From Rhizophagus irregularis (taxonomy: Eukaryota > Glomeromycota > Glomeromycetes > Glomerales > Glomeraceae): a stretch of DNA of 64,000 nt. The stretch's first letter is position 1. The number at the start of each line of letters is the position of its first letter. Position numbers and translations under genes: made by a program. The DNA lies in NCBI RefSeq assembly GCF_026210795.1, contig NC_089431.1, forward strand, positions 2,914,001 through 2,978,000, read 5' to 3'. This document shows, piece by piece, positions 11,901 through 22,936 of this stretch. The notes beneath the pieces are model-generated. The model was not told the DNA's origin and ran no database searches. It saw only the letters and a list, made by a program, of their open reading frames with translations.

Positions 11901-13796
11901 CCAAACGGATCAGGAACTGATATTTCACCAGCAATTCCATATACGGGAGCTCCGGATGGTAAATCATCTGCTAGTAAGAATTTACCGACTAAATCGGAAA
12001 CTGGTGCATCACCAACTGCTCCAAATAAAATAATTCCAGAAAGCACAAATTCACCAATTGGATCAGACACTGATATTTTATCAGCAATCCCGTATATAGG
12101 TGCCCCGGATAATAAATCGTCAACTTCAAAGAATTTACCAACTAAATCAGAAACTGATGTACCATCAACCGCTCCAAATAAAATAATTCCAGATAATACA
12201 CATTTACCAAACGGATCAGGAACTGATATTTCACCAGCAATTCCATACACAGGAGCTCCGGATGGTAAATCATCTGCTAGTAGGAATTTACCGACTAAAT
12301 CAGAAACTGGTGCATCACCAACTGCTCCAAATAAAATAATTCCAGATAGTAAAAATTTACCAACTGGATCAGGAACTGATATCTCATCAGAAATTCCATA
12401 TACAGATGCTCTGGATAGTAAATCATCCACTACAAAAAATGTACCAATTGAATCAGAAACTGGTATATCATTAATAGCTCCAAATGTTAATGAAAATAAT
12501 GGCTTATTGTTGTTGCCTAAAGAATCTGAAAAAGATGTTGATTCATTATCATTTGAAAATGGTGAAAATATAAGAAAATCAATAATATATGTTAATGAAC
12601 AAGATAATTCACTTGCACCTGAAGAAGTTGTCAATATAAGAAAATCAGTAATATATGTTGATGAAAAAGGAAATTCACTTAAACCTGAAGAGGCTGAAAA
12701 TATAAGGAAATCAGTAGTATATGTTGATGAAAAAGGGAAAACACTTACACCTGAAGAAGCTGAAAATATAAGGAAATCAGTAATATATGTTGATGGAAAA
12801 AGGAATTCACTTAAACCTGAAGAGGCTGAAAATATAAGGAAATCAGTAGTATATGTTGATGAAAAAGGAAATTCACTTACACCTGAAGAAGTTGAAAATA
12901 TAAGGAAATCAGTAATATATGTTGATGAAAAAAGGAATTCACTTAAACCTGAAGAAGCTGAAAATATAAGGAAATCAGTAGTATATGTTGATGAGAAAGG
13001 GAATTCACTTACACCTGAAGAAGTTGAAAATATAAGGAAATCAGTAATATATGTTGATGAAAAAAGGAATTCACTTAAACCTGAAGAAGCTGAAAATATA
13101 AGGAAATCAGTAGTATATGTTGATGAAAACGGGAAACTACTTACACCTGAAGAAGCTGAAAATATAAGAAAATCAGTAATATATGTTGATGAAGAAGGGA
13201 ATCCACTTGCACCTGAAGAAGCTGAAAATATAAGAAAATCAATAGAATATGTTGATGAAGAAGGGAATCTACTCACACCTGAAGAGGCTGAAAATATAAG
13301 AAATTCAGTAATATATGTTGATGAGGAAGGGAATTCACTTACACCTGAAGAAGCTGAAAATATAAGAAATTCAGTAATATATGTAGATGAAGAAGGGAAT
13401 CCACTTACACCTGAAGAAGTTGAAAGTATAAGAAAATCAATAGAATATGTTGACGAAGAAGGGAATCCAATTACACCTGAAGAAGTTGAAAACATAAGAA
13501 AGTCAGTGGTATATGTTGATGAAAAAGGGAATCCACTTACATCTGAGGAAGTTGAAAGTATAAGAAATTCAGCAATTATTATGGAAGATAATGAAGAAGT
13601 TGAAGAATTAAATCAAGAAGTATATGTAGGCGAAGGATCATCAAAAAGTGCAAAGAAATATAATCTGAAAGATTCGGTTACAAATCAAGATGAAACTATC
13701 AACACAGAAGCTATACCTGTTACATCTAGTTCTTCAAAATCAACTTTATTATTACCTATTAAACTTAAAAAACTCTTTAAGAAAAATAAAAAATGA
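8957..13796 (+). CDS. Two-pass membrane protein, paralogue B, with long repetitive cytoplasmic tail
   Basis: Nine exons, 8957-9164, 9239-9295, 9378-9629, 9738-9850, 9922-10036, 10119-10224, 10311-10320, 10394-10463 and 10540-13796, give about 1,395 residues. Residues 1 to about 360 align with paralogue A: the ILKKYRKTEP start, helix 1, the cysteine-containing loop (ITCEYNYL, FHVMGYHQ, FFSVLGIPPTYF), the 10-nt microexon, helix 2 (LSAFYGLLVGVYVCLFG) and LPWGICQTTCCKRK. It has one extra intron (9630-9737) splitting the large loop. The rest is a low-complexity tail carrying a 51-residue repeat array, a 22-residue repeat array and a basic C-terminus (KLKKLFKKNKK). If helix 2 returns the chain to the cytoplasm the tail is cytoplasmic. 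Function is unknown; the repeats suggest an extended binding or scaffold region. Confidence 0.85.
11070..12485 (+). repeat. Coding minisatellite: 51-residue (153-bp) tandem repeat
   Basis: Nine copies plus a partial tenth of a Ser/Thr/Pro-rich unit lie in frame in paralogue B. Each unit carries the blocks NLPTKSETG, APNKIIPD, NLPTGSGTDIS and IPYTGAPDGKSS. One copy (about 11682-11822) is four residues short. Neighbouring copies are almost identical at the DNA level, and two subtypes (PTGSGTDISP and PIGSDTDILS) alternate, which suggests recent unequal exchange. Confidence 0.9.
12576..13565 (+). repeat. Coding minisatellite: fifteen 22-residue (66-bp) repeats
   Basis: Exactly fifteen 66-bp units occur head to tail, each encoding a variant of KSVIYVDEKGNSLTPEEAEN-IR. 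The pattern is a short beta-like YVDE stretch, a turn at GN or RN, a proline and an acidic helix-like PEEAENIR. Copies 3-8 alternate between LTPEE and LKPEE forms, giving a higher-order 132-bp period. Later copies shift to YVDEEGNP. The array is strongly acidic, unlike the Ser/Pro-rich array before it. Confidence 0.92.
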
Positions 13797-14022
13797 AGTA
13801 TTAGAAATTAAATTAATCATTTAGTATTAGATTTATAATTTATAATGTTTTAAAGTTGTCGATTTTGCTTGTATTATTAGGTTAAATGATTATTATGAAT
13901 TTTGATAATAGCATAGATAACTATAAATTAGACTAGGCGGAGTAAATTTTTATTATGTAATTTAATTTAGAAGTAGTTAGTACTTTATCTGTCCTATTCG
14001 AAAGTGAAGGTAAATGTGATTT

Positions 14023-14292
14023 TTATTGTTTGAAATAAATTAATATTTTGTGAGATAACCTAGACCTCAGATAAAAAATAAAATTTGATTCGTAAGGTAT
14101 TTTATCCTTCGATAATCTTAATAATTTTTTCTTGGCTTTACATTTTTTACATTTTTGGTTTGATTCCGCTATTTCTTTAACCAATAGTGTTATTACATCA
14201 GCCAGGTTGTACGGAGAGACAGTTTTTATTTGGTCAATGAATGGAAGATTCATCTGCGACCTTATTATTTTAATATTGTCAAGAACTTCCAT
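14023..14292 (-). CDS. Small hypothetical protein, uncertain
   Basis: A single-exon frame of 89 residues starts MEVLDNIKIIRSQM and contains a Cys/Lys-rich stretch (QKCKKCKAKKKLL). It lies between the end of paralogue B and the NUDCD1-like gene, on the minus strand. Its G+C is somewhat higher than that of true intergenic DNA here. A stop codon lies just upstream in frame with no acceptor site between, so the ATG is the likely start if it is a gene. The last 25 residues may be read-through into an unrecognised intron. I do not recognise a family. Confidence 0.3.
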   Translation of the reverse strand: MEVLDNIKIIRSQMNLPFIDQIKTVSPYNLADVITLLVKEIAESNQKCKKCKAKKKLLRLSKDKIPYESNFIFYLRSRLSHKILIYFKQ

Positions 14293-14709
14293 TTGACCGA
14301 CGAATTAACAGCTTGGGATAAAATCTATTATAAAAAACCGTGACTAATTAATAAAATTGAATTTACCTTGCGCTTTTTATCTCTTCGCCCCGTTAACACT
14401 AAAAAATTTATAATAAAGTAAAATCTGATATATTTTGCCATACTAATCCAAATGTTTATTCAAAGATGTCGTGTAAAAATTGAATAGTTTGAGTGAAATC
14501 AATACAAAATTATTAATAGAACTACTTTGACTTTTTATAGGTCTGAATTCTAGTAAATAGATCAACCGATTTGTAAAAAGTTAATTAAATCAATTTGTAT
14601 AATAATAATATTTGTACTAATACAATAAATATTTAATAAACATAATCGAGAAATCAGTTCCCATCCACCAAAAAAATAAATATACTTAATAAAATCCATT
14701 GAATAGAAA
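14293..14709. other. Intergenic region
   Basis: This 417-bp AT-rich stretch lies downstream of the NUDCD1-like gene on the minus strand and presumably includes its 3' untranslated region. A short minus-strand segment at about 14365-14440 could be read as an exon but joins nothing in frame. Nothing else is seen. Confidence 0.4.
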
Positions 14710-16751
14710 TTACAGCAATTTGATTATAAACAACGAATTTGATTTAAGAATAATAACATGTGCATTTTCAATAGAAGCCATTTGTACACCAATTATTTCT
14801 GGATCGCCACTAGTGCTGGCAGTTAATTCCACTACAGATTGTTCATCATGTTTCTCACGACCTTCGTGACGCATATAAACAAAAGCTCGATGATCTCCTT
14901 CAAGAATTATTACGAACCGATATTTCGGATCATGAAACATAAAACGCTTTTCCCTTTTAGAAGCTTGAACAAATGCGAATGCATTAAAAGTTGCTATATG
15001 AGTTATAACTAAAGGTGATACATCTAACTTGGAAGAATCAATTGGATGTCCGATTGAATACACAGTCCCATCGACATCGGATTTCAGACAAACAGAAGGT
15101 AATACCGAAATATTGTTTGATATCTCGACATTTTCACACCATTCAAATTGTCTACAAAGATATTCATTACCAGATGATTTTGCTATTAAATCTCCTTCGC
15201 GTTCAAACCACATAAAAACGGATGATTTTCCTTCGAAATCGATGGATTCTTCCGTTTCATGACCTATCAGATGTTGAAGAGGCTTGAAAGCTCCTGATTG
15301 GTCCGATTGCTCATTAGTATCTTGAATTGGATCAGAGGTGAATTTTTCCAACCGTTCACGGAATTCAGCAAATTCGTTTGGATCAAGAGTTTCAAAAACT
15401 CCATCATCATGTTGGAAAACATGTGACCAACGCGTATTATGATTATGCTTTTCTAGGTGTAGAGTGAGTAAACCAATTGTTGGCTCAATAGTCCATAAAG
15501 AAACACTTGGATCAATTAAATCAAATAGACGAGTAAATGCATAACAAGGAATTGGTGGCTGTCCAGGTGAAACATTAGGATTATCGTCGAGATTAATTGT
15601 TAATGAAAGATGAGTTTGAGAAAAATTGCAATGAATGGCAGTTTTTGGTGTTCCTTTTGGTAATTGAAAACAGATAGTAACATCCGAAGAAGTTTGTGTC
15701 CAAATATATGGTGATACTCTATTTGTTGACTTTTCTTCTTGTTCCTCGGTAATTTGATCATCATCAATATCCATTGGCTTTATGTTTTCATTTTGAGTTG
15801 ATGATTTATATACTACTTCATATTCCATATTGCTACCAATCACATATCCTGTCCCATTAAATTCAATATTACAATAAAAAGGAATTTCGGGTCCACGGAT
15901 TACGTGAATAATTTTCATTTCATATTGTGGTGACATGGAAAGTTGCAATAAGCTAACATCAAATAAAACTTTTCGCGTTTCTTTTGTCGACTCGCTTGAA
16001 ATTGGGTCTAAAACAGTATTATAAACTAAAAAAAGAATATGTGGATGCTCGTCTACTATAATTTTACCATCGAGTAAAACACATGGTATATCATTTAAAC
16101 CAGATCCTTGTTTTAATTCTGAATGTCCTTGAAATTCAATTTGATATAAAATTTCGCCAGAATATGTACTCACATTATCATTATTATTAATTTGAACAAG
16201 AAAAATAATCCCAGATCCATTCGTTACAAGTAATAAATTTGGTGAGAGAGCTCGTAAAGAAGGATAATTAGGGTATAAATGATGAGAAGAATTTTCTTCA
16301 ACATTTCCAGAATAATCTGATGTTTGTTGGATCTTTAGAAGACGGTGAGTTACGACTTTACTTGTTTCCTAAACATCCAATCAAATCGTTTATTAAAATG
16401 CTTGATTAATTTAAAATTATCAATGAAGAAAATAATATCTTCTAATACCGGATCATATTCCGCCAAAATTACAAAATTTTCAGAATCAAAGTAAAAACAA
16501 ATTCCCTTTCCTTTATTAATTTCAAAGCCTTTAAATAAATGATTAAAATGGATTATACTTTGAATTTCTTTATATGATAATTTTAAATTTGTTGGTATTT
16601 TAGGTATGGTTATTGCAGGCAACGGAAGTTGAAAGTGTATTAAGTGTGACTTTTCATCAAATACTTTCAGCTTATATCCTTCAAATTTTGAGTTTATAAG
16701 GGTTCGAATCGGTTTTATAGGAACTGTATATTTCGGCACGTTTTTCGACAT
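14710..16751 (-). CDS. NudC domain-containing protein 1 (NUDCD1/CML66-like)
   Basis: Two exons, 16751-16449 and 16368-14710, give 653 residues. The intron was placed so that ILAEYDP joins ETSKVVTHRLL without a stop. The N-terminal part has the family's FEGYKL motif. The middle carries a CS domain of the p23/NudC type (SPYIWTQTSSDVTICFQLPK through TRWSHVF), followed by a conserved C-terminal domain with HIATFNAFAFVQASKREKRFMF and the terminal block NSLFIIKLL, both close to animal NUDCD1. CS-domain proteins act with Hsp90, and mammalian NUDCD1 associates with the DHX15 helicase; whether this holds in the fungus is inference. The frame is intact. It lies 155 bp downstream of the Brf-like gene's stop, in the same direction. 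Confidence 0.88.
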
Positions 16752-16906
16752 TCTTAGATTTTAAAGAGTTGGTTATCTCACATCAAATTAGATAATCGCA
16801 TAATAGTGAAATGGGTTAAATCATGTGACCAATAGTATTTTCATTTACGATTATTATTTACATGAGATTATTATATTAATTTAATTTAATAATAGGGAGG
16901 TTTCAA

Positions 16907-18845
16907 TTAAATATGATCGAAATCATCATAGTTTATGTTATCGATTATAGAAACGTTCAATTTTTTTACGTCAGATTTTGGACCTGCTTTGACGCGCTTA
17001 TTCTTGCGTGAATTTTTATCTGTACAAATGGGGGAGGATTCACCAGCAGAAGAAAGATGCTCAATATGATTCGAAGTTTTATCTTCACCATCCTTTTCGC
17101 GAAGTCTTTTAAGTCTTGTGGTTTTTTTAAGTCGAGTATTCTTATTTTTTTCAGATTTTTCAATGGTATTTGATTGTAGTGATTCCCAGACCTTTTTAAA
17201 CATTTCAACCTATTATAAAATTAAATAACGATTTTATAACTGATAACTTTATAAAAAATAAATGTCGCATGAATTTTAATTTCATTCATTACTTACTTCT
17301 TCTTCATCCCTCATGTATTCGTCCAATTCAGCTTCGTCAAATTCTATATCACCATTATTATTTTGTTCATTCCGTTCATTAATATTATCAGTAAAACTTG
17401 AAGCGAAACCTGATGTGTCTGTGGAAGTTAAAATCACTCCTGTACTATTTTCAGCCGATTCATTGTAAACAGGATCATTATTTTCAACGTTTACATCTCC
17501 TTTATCTTTTCCTTTTCCTTTTCCTTTTAAACGACTTTTCAATATCCATTCTTGAAATTGTACAAGGTCAGTAACATATAAATAACTTCTAGACTTGTTT
17601 TCTTTGGCATGGGTACACCAAGGTATAATATTAATAACCTTATGATAAATTACATCAAGAAGTTCCCTATATCTTTCAAACAATACAAAATGACAATCCA
17701 CCATAAATATTTTACTTATAGTATGTATCACATTCTTTCGACTTTTCTTTACTTCCTGAACGCTAGGCTTTTCCGTTGCTTCAATCGCAAGCAAAGAAAT
17801 TGCGGCACCAAGGAATGAAGGTTGTCTTCCACTTAAAATAAAAGCATCATTGGCGTATTTGAGGAGTTCCATACATATTCCAGTAAAAACTACACGATAT
17901 ATTTTTATCATTTTTTCTCGATATTCTTCAGATTCCATATTATTTGTGTTATTTGGTAAATCTATTTCTTTACGTTTTTCATAAACGTGAATATCTTCTT
18001 TAAGATGACAAATTTGTTTTATATCGGTGTATAAAGGGAAATTAATTTTATGTTTTTCATCTTCAAACATTATTCCAATTGACCTGATAATCAAATCTTC
18101 AACGCTGACGAAATTTGTAACATTTGGCGCGAATTTAGATCGAATCATAAACAAAACTTCGCAAAGACGACTCAGATCTAACTCCAATAAGTACTAAAAT
18201 ACAAATACAAATATAATATAAAGATATGCATATATAATGTAAAAGTTTTGAAGAAATAAAAAAAAATAGATAAACATTTACAACATACCGCGATTTCTCT
18301 CAATGTTCTCGGTATCTTTTCTTCTCTAAGTACTAATAACGCACAAGCAGCAATCACGTAATGTAAAAGTTTTCCTTCTCCAATTATGAAATTTTTATCA
18401 ACAGCGTTATAATATGTAATAACGCGCGTCTTAAGATCTAAAAGGTCAAGCGTCGAAAGTGTTTGATTAAGTATTGGCTCAACCTGCAAGTTTAATATTT
18501 TAATTAAATCCAAACGATATTGATCAATTCAAAATTAACGATATGTAAAATTAACTTACAAGTGGATTCTTCTTTTCTGTCCCCGGATCTTGGGTGCCTC
18601 CGTCTATGGTTTCAGGTCTGAATGTGCGACCATCATACAAGTCTATAAAGGGTAAATAATGTCCAGTCAACAAACTAAAATTCAATTTAATAATTGAATA
18701 GTAAGAATAACTACTTGCCAGATCTGTCAGGGACGATTTCTCCTTGCTGTTCAAATATATCGTTCAATACTATTCCACAATCTCTGCAAACCTTATTTCC
18801 TTCGAAAGTTTCTGTATGATTATGAGTACAGTCTTCAAAATTCAT
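16907..18845 (-). CDS. Brf-family TFIIIB subunit (TFIIB-related factor), divergent and Brf2-like
   Basis: Five exons, 18845-18719, 18642-18560, 18483-18289, 18193-17297 and 17209-16907, give 534 residues. A TFIIB-type zinc ribbon at the N-terminus has CTHNH followed by CRDCG, with a histidine-containing first knuckle. Two cyclin-like repeats follow: one with LLHYVIAACALLVLREEKIPRTLREIA, the other with LSGRQPSFLGAAISLLAIEA. A long linker leads to an acidic Brf-type motif (FDEAELDEYMRDEEEVEMFK) and a basic C-terminus. TFIIIB recruits RNA polymerase III. The GRQPSFLGAA block and the acidic motif indicate Brf rather than TFIIB. The cyclin repeats are well diverged from ordinary Brf1, and features such as the RELLDVIYHKV region look more like Brf2. 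Intron 1 requires a GC donor (GCAAGT). Confidence 0.8.
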
Positions 18846-19746
18846 ATTGTATACTGTACTTGTAGGGTTGAATTCAAAAATTTTGAATGAAAATTATTGA
18901 ACTCCTCTTATGTTACGGAGTAATATTATTATAATTTTACAAAAATTTAAAAGTTTGTTTTTAATCATTGTTGATAAATCATACCAGTAAACAATGGTAA
19001 CAATTTATGGAAATTTCAGTCGTGTAAAAAATCTTGTACACGTATGACGATTTCTTCTCAAAAGTGAAAGAATCCATTTTATGGAAAAATTGAAAAATTG
19101 AAAATTTTCTTCTTTTACACTTTTTTTAGACAAGTTCATATGTAGTTTGATTTCTTTTTTTTCGAACCTTAAATATAAATTCCTATATTATTACTTTTTT
19201 ATTTTTATTTTTGCACAATTTTAGTATTATTTTCATTCTATTTATATTATATACTATTTAAAAAAAAGATTGTTTTATTTGTAGACATCGCACAATAATT
19301 GTTTTTGAGAATTAAAATATTTTTTAATAGTTTTTTTAAAGAAAATAGATATATTACTAAAACAATATTCTCCAAAAAATTTTTGTATAATAATAAAAAA
19401 AAATCTTTGAAATATATATAGAGTATATTTATATATACAAAATGAACAAAGTTATAATTTATAAATAATAAAAAACATGAAATAATGAATTGAAAAAGAG
19501 GTATGTATATATATTAATTAGAATTCAAGTATGAGTTCTTGAAGGCAATAATAAATAAAACAAAAGTTTTGTATGTAATATTTTTTCTATTTCACTTTAA
19601 AAGTGAAGATAAAATGCATTGAATAAATTAAAAATGTAGTAGTTTCAAATGAAATGCGTGAAAGTGTTTTGAACACCAAAAAATCTGTTATTATAAGAGT
19701 AACATTTGACACTAACTAAATCCACCTTTTGAGACTACTTAGTTTT
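18846..19746. other. Intergenic region, Brf-like promoter and RhoGAP 3' region
   Basis: These 901 bp lie between the Brf-like start codon and the stop of the RhoGAP gene, both on minus. It should hold the Brf-like promoter and the RhoGAP 3' untranslated region. It is AT-rich with several T-runs, and I see no ORF or repeat worth naming. Confidence 0.45.
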
Positions 19747-22700
19747 TTAACTGGAATTATTAGTTATATTCAAATTTTGATTATTATTCTGATTCACACC
19801 TTCATTTAGAGCATCCAATATCCTTTGATTTTCTGAAAACACTTCATACATAGAATCACGTTCTGTAAAGTTCCTTACAGTTAATCGATGCAATCTTTGT
19901 GACTCGAGTGAATCCATTTCTGGAACAGTATCATTATCTGCAAATTCTACATGAAGACCTGAAGGTGAATTAGGTCGATGAAATCCATTTGGAGCAGGTA
20001 AACGTGGTGAAACAGGTGCTGAAACAGGTGCTGAACGTATCGACGAATTAGGCGGTGAAGAGGTAGATTCATCTGCCGAAGAAGATTCAGCATCATCATC
20101 ATCTGCTTGAAGAGCAAGATCATTTACTTCTTCCTCGTCTGAAGAATCATCTCGCTTTAAAGTTTTAGAAACTGTTAATTTCCTTTCCAAACCAACCACA
20201 TTTTCTGGTGCACCATCCATATAATGCATACTATTACGATTACTCCTTCCAGTAACATCTTCACGAATATTTCTGTTTCGTAAAGCGGTTATTGGTGATA
20301 AGGCAGTAGGTGAAATAGGATCGCTATCAGAACCAACTTTCGTCGCAGGTTGCGAAGTATCCACTGATACATTATTTTCATCCACCTCAGAACTGGATCG
20401 CTCATTTTCATTTGTCTCAGATGGTGGTGCCTCCATAGTTCTAGGTGCAGCTGTACCGTTACTATCAGTAAAGAAAATATAATCGAATTCAGCCATGAAA
20501 AGGCTAAAAACTCCTGCAGGAATACCCAGTGTAGGTGAGAAAACAATTCCAATATTACGAACAGTCATCTTATTGACATCTGCATTTTGTACCACACGTA
20601 TCAAATGTCCAGTTAATGTTCGTAGTAATGTATAATTTGATAAAGGAAGAGCAGAGACAAGACGACCAAGTTCATTTATGCGATCTCGTCGATCAAGGAG
20701 GTCTAATAATTTAAATAATTACATTTAATATATATAATAAAAAAAATGAAGTTACTTTTTGATAAACGTAAATATGAAATTTTACTTACCAATAACATTA
20801 ACAAACTCTGCATGTAACTCCCGAGTTAAAACACTTGTGGGTAACTCCCTCAGGTATAATTTCAATAAACCAGCCACAGCATGTACATCATAATATTCAC
20901 CATCGCCCAATAAATCAACATCACCCTCTGTATTAAATCTATCTTTTAAGAATTTAATAGTAGCTGCTGCGCCATTTAGACGGTAAATACCTTCCTCTTC
21001 TGTAGCATTCTTTGCATCTAAATATTCGATACAACGATACACTACAGCAGGAAGTTCATACCCTTCTTTTATTCGTGCTATTGCAATGGCCTGATCCAAT
21101 GGAACACCAAAAACGATTCTAGTAATATCAGGTCGTGATTCTTGATATTTTTTCTTTTCATCCTTATTACTACTACCAAACATGCTACCGAAGAAAGTTT
21201 TACGTGAACCTTTTCTCTTTTCATGATGAAAGTTATCATCAGTATGACGCTTCACATGTTGTGGTTGATTATTAGCACTCATACCAAGGACAGGTGATGA
21301 CGTACTATCTCGAGGTTCAGGAGAGACCTTTCGATCCGAATCTTCACGATTAACTGACATACTACTACGTTTTACTATTGGATTCGAGGAAACACTCAAC
21401 ATGGACTGTTGTTGATTACCTCCAAATGAATTTTTTGATTGATCACTTGATTCTGATTGTTGTAATGAATTCGTACTAGATGATGGTGAAGATGATAATG
21501 ATAATGATGATGATGGATGATGATGTGAATGATGTGAATGATGTGAACTATGGCTAATACTATCGCTTTTAGTAATACTAATACTTGATAGAGATTCGTT
21601 ATTTCCTTTTCTCCTATCAGGACGAATTTCTTTTTGAGCCTGCTGAATAACGGAATCAGTTTCAATAAGCTTGGTATTTAAATCGGTTTTACCTAACTGA
21701 GAAATTGGTTGAGCGTTGACTTTTGCAATACTATCTTTTGAAAATTTCTTTTTTGAATGTTTTTTAATTTCTCGTTCTTCTTCACCAACATATTGAAGTA
21801 AAGATTCCACCCATTCGTCTCTTTCTGCATCACTCTCAGCACATAACACATGTTTTGTATGAGTAGTATTCTTAGAACCAGACTTCGGCTCCAATATTAA
21901 GAAGGCGTGTCTATAAGAATTTTCACTATCCTTTTCTGTGTCATTATTAACATTACTTTGTTGTCGTCCAATTTGTGCGTGTGTTAAACGAATAGAACCT
22001 AGATGATTTCCACCTTTCTATGAAATTTTTAAAAGTAATTTATATCAATAAAAGAACAAACAATTAATTCATTGGGTTCTTTACACTCACACTTTCATAA
22101 TATTCAAGCACGGGACTATTCAACACAAAAAATCTTGATTTCCAACCGCCAAAATTCTTTCCTTTCTTTGTAAGATATCCTTCTTTAAATCCAGATTGCT
22201 AAAAATATTTAAAAGTAATTAGCTTTTGTTATTGATATGTAATCAGTAATAACTATTTAATTCATACCTGATAATCTTTTTCTTCCTGATCAATCATATT
22301 CGTACTTAAAAATTCACATAAATCTTTAGGGTCTTTTAACGGTAATGCAATAATATGTTGAAGATACTGTTCCAATGCAATCTATTGTTTTGAAAAATTA
22401 ATTTTTTTAAATACTATCTATAAACAATATAACAATAACAATGAGTATTCTCTAAAAACAAACCTTTCTTTGATCTACTTTACTAGGAGCATTATTGTGG
22501 AAGAGATTTTTGTCTGGTAGTTTACCAATTTTATTTGCAGTGCCTTTATTTTGGCGTTGTTTTAACTAAAATTTCGAGAGAAAAAAAAATTAATAATTAA
22601 GTTATGAAATTTGAACACTAAATTATATTTTAACCATACTTTTGAATCCAAAGCCAAAAAGTCGGAATATAATTTTTCAACTCTCCATAATTCTTTCTCA

Positions 22701-22901
22701 ATTCCAACAATTGTACCATCAAGAATTCTAGCTTGTCCAACTAATATCACGAATGCTAACACTTCCTTACCCTTGTCATTGGTCTTTTTATTGCTACCAA
22801 TAACCTTAACAGCAATACCAGAAGCAACATCTAGGCTAAGGGATTGTTGTTTTTCAGGACGTGGTGGTAATGGAGGCATCTGTTGTTGTTGTTGTTGTTG
22901 T

Positions 22902-22936
<35 letters not shown>

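Noticed and set aside
10898-13495. An 865-codon open frame antisense to the repeat tail of paralogue B
   Set aside because: It lies wholly within the two tandem arrays; once one unit lacks antisense stops, all copies do. It has no start context or splice support, and the sense strand continues a conserved gene.
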